From: Dysidea avara | Lineage: Eukaryota > Porifera > Demospongiae > Dictyoceratida > Dysideidae | DNA: 64,000 nt | Reading direction: 5' to 3' | Assembly (NCBI RefSeq): GCF_963678975.1 | Contig: NC_089285.1 | Span: 7,736,694-7,800,693 of the forward strand | Part shown: piece after piece, positions 46,001 through 57,800 of the stretch | Position numbering within the stretch: position 1 is the stretch's first letter | Layout: each line of letters starts with the position of its first letter | Position numbers and translations under genes: made by a program | The notes under the pieces: model-generated | Told to the model about the DNA's origin: nothing | Seen by the model: only the letters and a program-made list of their open reading frames with translations | Database searches by the model: none

Positions 46001-48534
46001 TTGTGCATACATGTGTATGTATGTAGATGGTCCCCTCATGTATTTACAGTATTGTGTATTGTCTTGTAGGAATTGACGGGACTACAGGTTGGTATGACAA
46101 CTGTACACACTGGTATTGCTCTACGATTGGTTCGATTTGTGGGTGTGACCCATGCTCCTTCAATAGTAGCAGTCAATGATGGTCATTTAGTACATTTTAA
46201 GGGTTATATTACGACAGCTAATCTGAAGCAATTTTTAAGAGATCTTCTACCGAGTATTGTAATGGTGAGTACTATTGGTATACACAGTGGAACCTCTCCA
46301 TAATGGATGTTTTGGGATAAAGAATATTTTACATAAAAGTTTTCCTTATTAGAATGTATGGAGTTGGGCCAAAAATACTTTCAGAGCTTGTTAAGAGAGG
46401 TTTCGCTGTACATGTTGATTGACTATGTTTACAATTCACACGTTTGCAGTTAAAAGATGTCACATCATTTAATCAATTTCTTGATCACGTGATTATTCGG
46501 AATAGGCCACGTCTCATCATATGTAGTCATCGACCTAGTCCATCTCTGTTGTTATTGATGGTGGCTAAGAAACACAGACAGTTTATAGATTTTGGTTTTG
46601 TTGATCTGTCCAGTGGAAACACAGTTGCCCTAAGCAGACACCTAGGTGTACACAAAGACAGTACTACCTCAATACTAGTATTCAAAGATCATGGAATTAC
46701 TCCAGTTGTAAATATAAAGGTACTGTATACTGAATTGTATGATATAACTAATGTGGTCATTTAGATACTGTGTTGTTGTTGTATTGGCAGTTAAAATACT
46801 ATGAACATGCTAATTCTGTAAGTATTGCTCTGTGTATTTTATCGGCAGCTCTCAAGTGGTTTATCAGTTGCTGACACATTGTGGGAAGTTGTTAAGGACA
46901 GCAAACTACTGGTTCTACCTCGTATTTCTTCACCAGAGCACTGGTCAATGGTGTGCTCCACAGCAGCCAGGTGAACTCGTACAAATTACTGTAAGCATCT
47001 TATCAAGTTGTAAACACTAGATGTGTGTTCCTGGTGGTTCCCGATAACACACATTACAATGACACTGCTGCACTGGCTATAAGACAACTGGCTAGTAAAG
47101 ACACTGTCCCCTCAACACCTATACAATATGGTCTAATAGATTCTTCTAAACAAACAGATTTCATCAAGAGTTTTAGTGGTATTCCAGACACCACTTGTGA
47201 CCCCTATCATCCAGTAAGGATACACTTAGTGTCTTGTTATTAGTTACCCTTGCTGGTAGTTGTTAGTCATACAGCGTTATCAATACCAACATGATCGTGT
47301 CAGATTTGGCTGGATCACTGACTGGTGTGGTGACATCAAGTCAGTTGTCGGTAAATCATTAGGTGTGAACCTTCTACACTCCTCTGTATTGAGGCCAATA
47401 GTGGATGAAGAAGCTCCAGTTAGTGCCCACTATGTATTGTCGCAGTAATGTCACTCTCTCTCTCTCTCCAGGGTTTAATATGGAGACTGTTTGATAAACT
47501 ACGAGCAATATGGAGTGATACCATGACATTTGTAAGCTTGCTGGAAATGTAAGGAAGTAATAGGGTCACTAAGGTGATAAATTATCACTGCATGGTGTTT
47601 CTTGATAGAGATGCCCTTATCCCACTGTTATGTGTGACAGCTTGTATGGTCCTGTTCAGTGTACTACCATTCATTGGTAGTGTAAAAGCATCAGAGGAGC
47701 ACCTCAAAAGGTATAGCATCTTCGTAAAGTGGGTAGGCTTGATGGTGATGGCAAATTTGCTACAAAGTGCTGATCTCATTCAGGGGTTTATCGAGAGAGC
47801 AGGTGCTTATCTCTCTATCAATAAGCTCCTGTGGTGAAATTGAGTTCTGGCCATGAGAGACAAGTAGTGTATGTACATAATATTGGTGAGTAAAAGGAAA
47901 ATGTAAGATTTACAAATGACATATTTCCATCACCAATTCTTGCCACTGTATATGGTGTTATGTCTTATATAGAAATGTACACTTGTATATATACACTTGT
48001 TGTAGATACTTGGACCATTTCAATGATAGGATCTACCAGGAGTATGTGGTAGACAATGCTACTCAAAACTGTACACTGATAGTGTTGCTATGGGGAGAAA
48101 ATCGTAATGACTATAAAGAGTTGTTGACATCTTACAACAATGTTGCCAAGTGCTACAAACAAGTGGGGTAGGTTGATACTTGATATTAGATTGTACATGT
48201 AATGATAATGAATTTTTTTTATAGGAGAAAATCATTATTATTTAGTGTGGGAAAACCATGTCACTACAAATGGTATTACAGCCTGTTCAAGGAAGCTGAT
48301 TCAAACAATGATGTTATTGATTTAAGTGGCACAAACATTGTAGCTGTTGCACTTTATAACAAGAAGAAGGCAATGTCATTTGCTAGTTTCACAGTTTCAT
48401 CAACAATGGAGGACCTCCTGGGACTGGAGTCATCCAACACTTCAAGTTTACAAGACCAAATGAGTATATGGCTTGATCGTATTTTGGATGGTACCGTGGA
48501 CAAGAGAATTTTAAATACTTGGCCAACATTGTGA
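43065..48534 (+). CDS. DNAJC16: DNAJC16-like ER J-domain/thioredoxin-fold protein
   Basis: Twelve phase-consistent exons, 687 residues: 43065-43204, 44995-45316, 46070-46264, 46450-46719, 46791-46817, 46849-46970, 47021-47213, 47275-47418, 47472-47548, 47609-47710, 48006-48167, 48225-48534. Residues 1-18 are a signal peptide ([18 protein letters not shown]). Residues 19-85 are a J domain with HPD at 48-50, its Trp codon split by intron 1. A thioredoxin-like domain follows with CPSC at 139-142, then a second thioredoxin-like region, a membrane segment near 500-520 ([18 protein letters not shown]) and a luminal or cytosolic tail ending in WLDRIL...WP. Order and length match DNAJC16 (ERdj8), an ER co-chaperone for BiP/Hsp70. 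Weak points are the exon 8 donor (GTTAGT at 47419; GTATTG at 47434 also fits the phase) and the exon 2 donor (GTGAGA). An in-frame ATG nine bases upstream (43056) is an alternative start. Confidence 0.85.
43205..44994 (+). other. Intron 1 of the DNAJC16-like gene
   Basis: A 1.79-kb intron separating the two halves of the J domain, with donor GTAAGT and acceptor ttgtattttggcag. Contains a poly-T stretch near 44500 and several short frames (43985-44233, 44514-44738) without motifs. I see no gene inside it. Confidence 0.7.
46283..46410. mobile_element. Short pogo/Tigger-like MITE in DNAJC16 intron 3
   Basis: The left tip CACAGTGGAACCTCTCCATA and the right tip on the other strand TACAGCGAAACCTCTCTTAA share the CAGNGRAACCTCTC ends of pogo-like elements. 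About 130 bp, non-coding, and leaves the flanking splice sites intact. Confidence 0.65.
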
Positions 48535-48550
48535 TAATTTATTTTTCCAC

Positions 48551-48556
48551 AATAAA
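48551..48556 (+). terminator. Polyadenylation signal of DNAJC16-like gene
   Basis: AATAAA 16 bases after the TGA stop, in tttttccacaataaattata. The 378-bp gap to the stop of the convergent kelch gene leaves room for both 3' ends. Confidence 0.7.
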
Positions 48557-48875
48557 TTATATTCACTTCCGTCAAAGTTATGTGTAGTAAAAGGGATCTA
48601 AATGAGTATAGCTAGTTAGTACTAAATAATTTCACCCACTATATGCAAAGATATAGAAGGTTGTTGCCATGTGATTGGCAAAACTATAATAGTATTACCT
48701 GGGTTGTAATATGACTACGTCAGTGAAGATTATTACATGTGGAATAATGTAGAGTCAATCCAGCAGAAGTCCAATCCATTCAACTGTCCTTTGATGATGT
48801 GTGATACATACAGTTTGCTTGTTCATGTTATCCAAGTGCACATGTCACTGTATGCTGTTCGCCTTCCTCTGTCAT

Positions 48876-48881
48876 TTTATT
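48876..48881 (-). terminator. Polyadenylation signal of kelch gene
   Basis: TTTATT on the plus strand, i.e. AATAAA on the minus strand, about 32 bases beyond the kelch stop codon at 48915-48913. Confidence 0.6.
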
Positions 48882-48912
48882 TTACCAACTAGGTTCTTTG
48901 TGAGTTGTATAA

Positions 48913-49998
48913 TTATACCTTAAGCAAATGTAAGTGAGTAATACATAGATGCATGTTTACATACATTCTATTGAGCAAATAGAACAATTGCATAGATGTG
49001 AGGGATGGGCATACATAAAAAGAAGGCTCAAAACTTAAGGTAGATTGTCTTATAGTATATCCAATGATGCATACAGTAGCTACTGCTCCTTGCATATATA
49101 AACCGATGAAAAGATTATCCGCATATTGTCCTTCGGCATCCTTTCCACCTGTCATATGAATGACTACAGTTCCTTTGTCAGTGGTAATACTAACTGCAGA
49201 TGCTCCACTTCTTGGTAATGGCATTTGTCCAATAACTTCCCATTTGCTATTGGCCTTATTGAACATGTAAATGTCATTAGTGGGTGCATTTCTTCCTTCT
49301 ATTTCCTTTGATCCTCCCAGAACCAGTAGGTGTCTACCTTGTATGCTGACAGGAGCTGAAAGACAGCATGGGATGCTTTGCTGGGTACTCCAGTTAATTT
49401 GGTGGCTGGACAATGAGGCAGTATATACAACCTGTGAAAATTTGCCATCTTGGTCAACTCCTCCTAATAGATACAAGACACCATCTGTTATTCCAGACCA
49501 TAGACTGTGATGTGGAGATGGTAGTTCACTAGTGATGTACCACTGTCTTGTGGTACTGTCATACACTTCAGTAGAAGCTAATACCTTTGTTTTGTCTCTG
49601 CCTCCAACTATTATTAGGGCTTTATTGTGGCCAGAAGCTGTGGCAGCCCACCTTGGTGTAGTCATGGTGGTAAAATTTTTTAAAGAACAATTTTTAACTG
49701 TAAATACTTTATTTGATATATTGCCAAAATTGTCTTTTCCCCCTGCAACAATGAGATGACTATTATAAAGTGTGGTCATGGCAAAGTAGCTAAAGGGGGT
49801 CTCTATAGATTGGTCAAACACATTCTTTATTGGGTTGTATACACTTATCTCGTACGATATCTTTCCTCCTCTTTCATTACCTCCACCAAAGTAGATTTTT
49901 CCATTGTGGTATATAGTAGTGTGGTATGCCCGGCCAAGTGGTGCAACAGCTCCAATCTTCCATACAATGTCTAGGGTGTGTTTTATTTCCACTGATTG
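48913..49998 (-). CDS. Kelch-domain exon
   Basis: A single exon of up to 362 codons holding six kelch blades, each with the hydrophobic-GG pattern and a trailing conserved Trp (W after STTRQ, W after ANSK). Two acceptors are possible, after 49999 (phase 0) and after 49992 (phase 1). The last 60 residues after IIGYTIRQ are not kelch-like and are rich in Met, Leu and His. Shorter and diverged compared with the kelch exon at 25004-25951. Confidence 0.8.
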   Translation of the reverse strand, partial: QSVEIKHTLDIVWKIGAVAPLGRAYHTTIYHNGKIYFGGGNERGGKISYEISVYNPIKNVFDQSIETPFSYFAMTTLYNSHLIVAGGKDNFGNISNKVFTVKNCSLKNFTTMTTPRWAATASGHNKALIIVGGRDKTKVLASTEVYDSTTRQWYITSELPSPHHSLWSGITDGVLYLLGGVDQDGKFSQVVYTASLSSHQINWSTQQSIPCCLSAPVSIQGRHLLVLGGSKEIEGRNAPTNDIYMFNKANSKWEVIGQMPLPRSGASAVSITTDKGTVVIHMTGGKDAEGQYADNLFIGLYMQGAVATVCIIGYTIRQSTLSFEPSFYVCPSLTSMQLFYLLNRMYVNMHLCITHLHLLKV

Positions 49999-52900
49999 CT
50001 AAATAGCAAAACACAACACAACATGATATGTATACTTTAGTATGGTAAATAAAAGGATCATGAAGGCTTATCAAAACATTGACCAGAAATCACACTAGCT
50101 TTTGCAGGGTTTTTTGGATAAGATTAGGTCTTAAACATGCCTTCAAAGTGACTCTAAACACTTTAAGTAAAACATCACTTGGGCCAACACATACTTTCTG
50201 AGAAACAAGCATAAAATGCATGCAATATCAGCTTGCACTACTGTCGATTTGCAGATAGTGAGTCAACAGCTATAGCGTGTTTGCTATACTAGCATATACA
50301 ACATTATTGTATTATATATACTAATTTTCTTCTCATCCTGTTACAGGTGAAGTGAGAAGGCTAAAAGCAGACACACTTTATACTGTTCTCATGCAAACAA
50401 ACTCAAAACTAAGTGAATATAGAAGTTAATAATACCCTAGTATTTCCTGTCATAGGCTGATATAGATAAAGTGTTTTCATGTGCACGCATAACTGTAACA
50501 CAGAATTATTGGTGTACGTAATATGTCTACTAACCTCTGAACTTAGGTACTCATTTGAAACTTCTCGGTTGGCTTGTCTTTCATTTTTAGACCATCACTC
50601 TCCACTTTTAGGTTATAGTATTTAACCATAAGGCTATCATCTTCTGCTTTTAAACTATTATTCGCTGCCTTCAGGACATCATCTTTGACTTTCAAGCCAT
50701 CAATTTCCAACCTCATGTCATCATTTTCTGTCTTCAATTCCATATTCTTTACTTTTAGGGCATCATTAGCAGTCTTCAGAATAGCAACCTCATGTTTGGA
50801 GTTCTCTAGTTGGGTGGTCAGTGAAGTCACCTGTGTAGTATTACAATCACTGAATACAGCGTACCAGATGCAAAATTGGTTGTATTAGATTAAACTTGTG
50901 TTTCTTGATTCTTTTGTCATGCTCATTATTATTAATGCAACATAGTATTATTTTATTGACAACTATTGTGATTTTTTCACTGTTAGACATCATAGGTGCC
51001 TTTTGGCATATTGCAGTGTACACATGCAACGTGCATCATGAACATGCTTTGTCCAGGCTTTGTGTTGCCTATAGTCTATAACCTTCATACCATACCTTCA
51101 TGAGATCAACAGTTGAAGTGAGCAAAATACTTCTAGATCGGCTTGACTTATTCTTTATAAATATGGCAGTGTAAAGTTTAGTACTCTTAAGATTGAAACC
51201 GAAGCAATTTTGATTGAAAAATATTATTGCAAGGTGTGCGTAATCAACATAGCTATAAAACTCATTAAAGCATAGTATTACAAATTCAAGTAGCTGTATA
51301 TAAAGGACTCCAGCCTTGAGAGCATAATATGTTTAACAAATGCAATGGCTAGGCTTGTGCCAATGATACCGGCATAATTTCATAATACATGCATATGGGC
51401 TATCAAGCATTATGCCATGACTTAAGAAATGAGCAATTTGTGTGACTATAAGCACAAAATATTTCACAATCCCGTAATGCTATTAGTTTTACTGTTTCTT
51501 GGCTGATTATTCACACTTTGTGTAATGCTGATATACTCTAACAATACAGTCAGCTATCAAGCTTAATTTTCAAAGCATGGTTTTGAGCATTGATTTTTGA
51601 GCAGTTAAGATATTTTCATAATTATTGTGTTATTATAGAGGCGCACTCTGTGCATCTGGCACCATTCACTCTTCTGATGTGTTAGTTCAGTAATGTTGCA
51701 AAATCTTAACAAACAAGTACAAGGAATTTATAGAGATCATTACAATAAAGTGCATCAATTAAACAAGAGGATCGCCACCCAAAATGCAAGTTGTTGTTAA
51801 CTGATGGGTTAGAGTAGCTATTAACTGGTTATGAAACTCTGTCCAGTTTCACAACTCTATGATAGCTTTCTTGGCTGCATGACACTCTACCATGTCTTGA
51901 TTCCTACTGAGTTGATCATAACTGTCACTTATCTGTTAATTCAACTGAATGACATTTCCTACAATCTTTATAAGCATTTAATCTATACATACCTTAAAAT
52001 CTGTAGTACTGTTTGACAGACTGTCCTAAGCATATAGCATAAGCAGTGGAGATGGTGGGAAGGGGGCATGGGCCATGCCCCTCCCCCCTACTTTTACGGG
52101 ACAATATTTGCAAGAAAAGGTCAAGATACTCTTATAGAACAGTCAGGATACTCTAATAGAGCAGCCACAGTATTCAGAGAAGCAGTGTAGCAAGCCCTTA
52201 GCTATGTATGTCAGTGTAGTTGTAAATAAGGAGATACAGTCAGTGGAGGGCAGCTATTGTCAGCAGGTAATTATCTTCTTTTTTTTTTGGTCTTCACTTA
52301 CAGCTGGCCTGGCCCCCTCACTCTTTGGCCTGCTCCACTGCTCCTGGTCCTAAGTAATAGGCATCAGTGATTAAATGTTAAAGCATGAGAAACCACTAAA
52401 ATCTAAATTTTTTTGAGCAAATACCTTTGAGATCGGTTATTCAGTTATGCAAAAAAATAACTGATAACTGGGAATAACTGGCCAGCTAATTGGTTTAACC
52501 AGTAAGGTTTTCACTGCACTATTACACCATGTACATAAAAACAGAAAGCAAGAATGAAAAGAAAATTCAATTTTCACGTATACGTACGTAGCTCCATGTT
52601 CCCTTTTCCAAATGGAAATTCAATGATTGTAATGCTGCTAAAGCCCTAAACCTTCAGCACCCCACATACCAAATTTTAGTAAGAATGCTATATACATTTA
52701 CCCTCAAAGTTCAGCATAATTTCCTAGGCTTAGATTTATCTTCTGTTTTGCACACTATACAAAAGTTATAGAACACAATTGTATACTTGGAATTTGACTC
52801 ACTTCAAGGACATCTTTATAGGCTAATTCACATACTAATTATAAGTTTGGTGTTAATTTTAATGGATTTTCACAGAGTTATGAATGATTATTTGCATTTA

Positions 52901-54027
52901 AAGAGGCCAACAATTTTTCCCAATTCTCAAACCGTTCACCACTGAATGGCTGCTATCAGTTCACTTATTCCCACTTTGTAAATGAAATTCCGGTTTAAAT
53001 TTATTCAATAGTAAAGTTTATAATTGCATAGACCTACCAATGGAGAATTTAGAATATTTCTATTAAAAGTCCTCAAAAAATGCTCTATTAGAGTATTTTT
53101 ATGAACAGTCAACTTGTGCCTTCCATAATCATCAATGTGCCTGAGTAGAAACAAGCCCAAAAGTCATCATGCAACTAATGTATGCCAATAAATTAGTCAT
53201 ACCACAATATTTAGTTGACTGTGCTATTTATGAAATATCAAAATTGCTGTTTATGAAATATCAAAATTGCTCAGCACTAGTCTGGGACCCAGGATTTCCT
53301 CTGTACTAAAACATTATGACTATTATAGGGGTAAATTATTACTTACTATCTCACTAGAGACCTGCAAAGAAGGCTACTACATATATAAGCCTGCATGGGT
53401 AGCAGTGAATCAGAAATGTGCAGCAGTGGTATTGTAGTCAGTAAGGTCCAACTGGTGTGGTTATTGATAATTGAAAATTTTCTCATTGTTTAAGCACTAT
53501 AGTCTTCAGCATCCCTGTAAATTTTTTTTTTCTTTTTCTTTCCCGGGCTAGATGGACTGCCCTTGCCACCACCCCCAGCACTAGGTGTTAAAGTGCTGGA
53601 CAGCTGGAAATACCAGCAATCAAATTCTTAAACTTAATGTTACATTAGAACTGGCAGTTGTGATATTTTCTCATTTCAGGTTGGCTCCTGTATTGTACAG
53701 TACTATTTACTATTATCACAATAATTAAAATAATTTATCATAATTATGCAATTACAGCATAGCTCTGCAGCAACATTACCAACTAGTATGGCAGCGCACC
53801 CTTTTGCAAAATACCTAACTTTTTGCAAAGGGGCGGGTGTCGCCAGACTAATTACCAACCTGTTGTAATCGTGGATAAAATACTTCAACCCACCATAACA
53901 TTGGACTCATTCCATCATGACTTCTCAGCTGACTACTACTATATTTAGCTCGCTGAATATCTATGGAGACTTTTGTCACTGAGGGACGTTTGTTGGGGTT
54001 GTCATTCAAACATGATCCAAATTGCAA
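48913..54027 (-). CDS. Kinase-tail / coiled-coil / kelch protein
   Basis: Proposed exons: 54027-53860, 53361-53347, 52025-51993, 51146-51096, 50830-50551, 49991-48913. Total 1626 nt, 542 codons with stop. Exon 1 ends a protein kinase C-lobe: FGSCLNDNPNKRPSVTKV is the subdomain XI Arg motif. Exons 2-4 are tiny, phase-0 exons of 15, 33 and 51 bp (VSSEI; DSLSNSTTDFK; SSRSRSILLTSTVDLMK). Exon 5 is a coiled coil with a repeating LKxxNDxLKVKN pattern. The last exon is a six-bladed kelch domain (HLIVAGGKD, LIIVGGRDK, LYLLGGVDQ, LLVLGGSKE). The exon 5/6 junction uses a weak GTACCT donor and the acceptor CAATCAG; an alternative acceptor at 49999 would need another donor. No kinase N-lobe or catalytic loop lies between here and the Death-domain exon. 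The gene is therefore either a truncated relative of the kinase-kelch gene at 25004-30915 or a decaying copy. Confidence 0.6.
50543..50830 (-). CDS. Coiled-coil exon of the kelch gene
   Basis: Starts after a ctacacag acceptor in phase 0 and reads VTSLTTQLENSKHEVAILKT, then about eight imprecise heptad-like units ending DGLKMKDKPTEKFQ. Lys/Asp/Asn-rich repeated units such as LKVKDDVLKAANNSLKAEDD suggest internal duplication. In the open frame a stop follows at 50543, but splicing at 50551 would avoid it. Confidence 0.7.
   Translation of the reverse strand: MTSLTTQLENSKHEVAILKTANDALKVKNMELKTENDDMRLEIDGLKVKDDVLKAANNSLKAEDDSLMVKYYNLKVESDGLKMKDKPTEKFQMST
52045..52352. mobile_element. Possible ~308-bp hAT-like MITE
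   Basis: CAGTGGAGATGGTGGG at the left and CAGTGGAGCAGGCC on the other strand at the right form short inverted tips. The interior has two minus-oriented copies of the dispersed motif (tactcttatagaacagtca and tactctaatagagcagcc, 52123-52163). Only the first eight bases of the tips match well and no target duplication is visible. Confidence 0.4.
53519..53610 (-). mobile_element. Severely 5'-truncated LINE, 3' UTR only
   Basis: A T-rich stretch (poly(A) on the minus strand) followed by cccgggctagatggactgcc + cttgccaccacccccagcac + ... gtgctggac. This matches the 3' UTR of the LINE at 19462-20436 almost base for base and then ends, so only about 90 bp of the element were copied. It lies in an intron of the kelch gene. 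Confidence 0.85.
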
Positions 54028-54605
54028 CTGTCACATTATACAGCAAAGACACAGCCAAGCTGTGATTGACATCATGTATGTTGTAGATCTCAATGCTCTG
54101 CAGGGCAGGTAGATATCAAAATTTTGTTTTAGAATGAATGCACTGACAACCTTTTTACCTTTTTAAAAAAACTGTCAGCCTATTAGGGCTGTATGATAAT
54201 TATAAAACCTACATCTCAACAAGCAACAATGATCTTATCTATAGATAATGATGCGACTGTTTTATAAACATATTTGTTGACATATCATTACTTGTTAAGT
54301 CAGCAATTTTTATCACTTGTCCAACTATGACACCTTTCCACAAGTTTTCCATCTGACTGTGATTGATTTACTATATGATCTCCATAAGCAAATTAGTTAT
54401 CTTATTTACAACAGGGGTGATTTATAGGTGATATCTAGATAATTTTTTATTTAAATTATTTCCCAGCCCTACAGCATTAATAGATAAAGTATCTATAATA
54501 CTGTAGTTTACATTATTTCACTGATATTAATTTTAGCAAATCCAAGCACAATAATGATACACATTATTACACACATGTATGATGTGTATTACTTGCAGTT
54601 TTTAT

Positions 54606-54898
54606 CTACTTAAATTTGGCTAAATCTGTCATAATGTTTTCCCTAGCTGCTACTAGCATGTCAACTTTCACGAGAGCATTTAGTAAAGTTGCCCATGTTT
54701 TAGGTCCAGAACGTGAGCCATGGTCTGTAATTAGCCAATCCTTTAAAAATTCTTGGCAACACAGTCTTGGATTTCCATTGTGCTTTCCTAATATAGAATC
54801 CACAACATGAATGTCATAGTTCATAGCAAAGGCAACATCTTGCCAGTATGTTTGAATCCTATTTACCACAATGTGGTTCAAGTCTCCCATTTCTGGCA
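54606..54898 (-). CDS. Death-domain exon
   Basis: Terminal exon of the ankyrin-Death gene. The acceptor attgtatag leaves TG to complete a codon started in the previous exon (phase 1). Conserved Death-domain features: Trp of YWQDVA in helix 2, DSIL in helix 3, CCQEFLKDWL in helix 4, and the TW...LL..L core of helix 5, followed by a basic end (ENIMTDLAKFK). Confidence 0.85.
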
Positions 54899-57800
54899 CT
54901 ATACAATTGTAAGAACATAATTATACTTGCTACCAATAACATTTCTACATTTTTGGCTCACCCTGGTCTAAAACTCTGTCTGCTTGCAATGTTTTAGGCT
55001 GCTCTAGTGATTTAGTTAATACCACTATTGAAAGAGAGTAAAAAGTTACATATAGCATTACTACCAATCAAGAATGATGTTGTAGTTTTCAATAATTATA
55101 TGATTGCTTGCATGTGTGAAAACAGTGAATTTGAATAATGTGTGTACTTATACCATCTCTGGTAAGTGTATGAAAATACTAGCCACATTTGGATCACTGT
55201 ATATAATGCCATAGATTCCACCAAGAAAAGTTAAGTCAGTATGACATATATATTTACAAGATATATATACCAAAACAGCTAAGCTCTGAAAAAGGGTGTG
55301 GCCCCCAAAAAGCCGTGGTGAAAAAGATCTGAAGTCATAGGTGTTGGCCAAGAAATGTTTGTGATGGTAGGTTAATGGCAAAAATTTTAATAACGACAAT
55401 TCAGGTGAATTTGTAGTGCCTTCTCCGAGTTTCACTAGGATTCAGCACCAAATTCACCTGAATAATCTACCATCACAGCCATTTCTTGGCTGCCACCTTT
55501 TGATTTCACATCTTTTTCACTGCAACTTTTTGGGGCTGCACTCTTTTTTCACAGCTTGGCTATTTTAGTATAGATATCACTTCTTTGTATTCATATTCTC
55601 CAAAGCTGGTTTGTGGTCAGCTTTGGAGCTTGTCTTTTTTCTTTACTGCAGAAGGAAGAAAGAGATCAGCAGAAGTCTCTACAACTACAAGGTAGCTTGC
55701 AGAGTGACTTCCAATGTAGCTAGACTAGATTTGTTGGAGCTGAACCCTTTACGCGGTGATTTGTTTGTGGCACATAGTCACCTTTTTGCAGTCGAATTCT
55801 CTACAGGGTGACTTGTTTGTAGCTGAACTCTCTAGTGCCTACAGGATGACTTGGTTGTAGATGAATTCTCTACTGGGTGATGGGTTTGTAGCTGAACTCT
55901 CCATAGGGTGATTTGTTCGCAGCTGGACTCTATATAAGGTGAGAAATCTCCACAGGTTAATTGATCTATTTGTAAATGAGTTGCGACCTTTTCGTTACAG
56001 GTGACTTGTTTGTGACTTGTTTGTAGCTGAGCTCTCTACATTATGACCTTTTGCTGAAGTGAGTGACTTTATTTGTAGATGAATAGGTGACTTATTTGTT
56101 ACAGGGCGACTTGTTTGTAGCTGAACTGCCTACTGAGTGACATGTTTGTAGCTAAACTCTCTACAGGGTGGCTTTTTTGTAGCTGAACTCTCTACAGAGT
56201 GATTTGTTTGTATCTGAGCTCTCTACAGGGTGACTTTTTGTAGCTGAACTCTCTACTGGGTGCTTAGCTGAATTTTCTATTTTTCTTGTTTTTTTGAACT
56301 CACTACAGGGTGACTTGTTCTTAGCTGTAGCTGAGCTCTCCACAGTGTAATTTGTTTGTAGCTGAACTTTCTACTGGTTGTTAGCTGAAATCTTTACATA
56401 GTGACTTGTTATGTAGCTGAGTGTTCTAATAGAGTAACTTACTAACGATGCTGAATACTCTATAATAGGATGACTGTACTAATAGAGTATCTCGATCGCA
56501 CATTTACTGCATGTAGTTGGATTTTGTATTATAAATAACTCAGTGGCTTTTACTCCAATTCTTCTATACTACTGCACGGCCTTTCTATGATCATTATTTC
56601 ATTTACATACTGGTTTTCAACTCAGTGGCTTGCCTGGTAGGCATGAAAACTGATAGTTTTTTTACTCATGAAACCATGTAGCGTAATTATGACACAGGTT
56701 GGGTTTTGTACCATACAGTATCTTTCTACCTCAATTCCTTTTAGACCACACAATGGTACTCCTATGATGATTACTCCATCTACTTAGCAATCATTCCTTC
56801 AAGGGGTTTACCCTGTGGGTGTGACAGAAGTTAGATCTTATTTTACCTGAATAATTGGTCATAACTCCGTGATTGTTCTTCTGATTCCCACCAAACTTGG
56901 TACTGAGATTTGCTTTAATGAGCTCTTTAAGTGTGCCAAATCTTTCATGGAGTACATGTTTGTGTTTTATGGCAGATTTTGCAAAGTGTATGAAAAGAAG
57001 ATGTAGAAGAAGCAAAAAACATTTTTTTTAAAAACCAAGAAAAAAAGCCAAAACTTTTGCCATTCATTTTCGGAAATGGTTGAAGTGATTTTCTTCAATT
57101 TTTGCATGTATACTCCCCTACCTGGCAGACATTTCTGTAGCAAATTTGGTTTCAATTGGATAAGAGATAGAGTTACATATACATGAAAATCACAATTTCT
57201 TCCTGTCAACATACTCACAGTGTGGTGCGCCAGCTTCTTGGGCCGCAGGAGACACAACCGTGTATCTTGATATATATTTATTTCCCATGCAAATTCCCAT
57301 ATATTTATACACTCACTTTGTGCAGATGCAGAACAGTCGTTAATAAATGCACTCTTCCTTTGGCTAACTACATCAGTATATATCCCTCCATCCTGCACGT
57401 CAATGTAAAATAGTTAAATTGCAACATGTAGATGCACATATGTATGTAGTAGACATTTTCACATAGATATAGTGCTACAACTAATAAAGAACGCTCAAAG
57501 TTTTAATTGATGTACTGTTTATCACAGATCTACTAAGATAAATGTATGTAAGCATTATAGCTAGTGGAAGTTACTATATACACCATTGTTTAAGAGCCGT
57601 AATTATATACCCAATAATAGCATACTGCATTATGTATAGAAATTACATACTTTTGATGTTAACACGAAAACAATGGTTAATTATAGCTCTTTCATTAAAA
57701 AGCTATGATGCAATACTCTTAAACTCACTTCGTTTCTACTATCAATGTCAGCTCCTCTTGACAATAATAAGTGTGTTAGGTGTGTGTGACCACTCACTGC

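Noticed and set aside
49271-49974. Plus-strand frames opposite the kelch exon
   Set aside because: Shadow frames of the kelch-coding minus strand.
54606-54898. Death-domain exon joined to the kinase-tail exon at 54027
   Set aside because: The Death exon ends in a stop with no phase-0 donor before it, whereas the kinase-tail exon starts in phase 0.
56161-56343. 60-codon repetitive Ser/Glu frame
   Set aside because: It is a frame across the minisatellite of the composite repeat, with no conservation between units.
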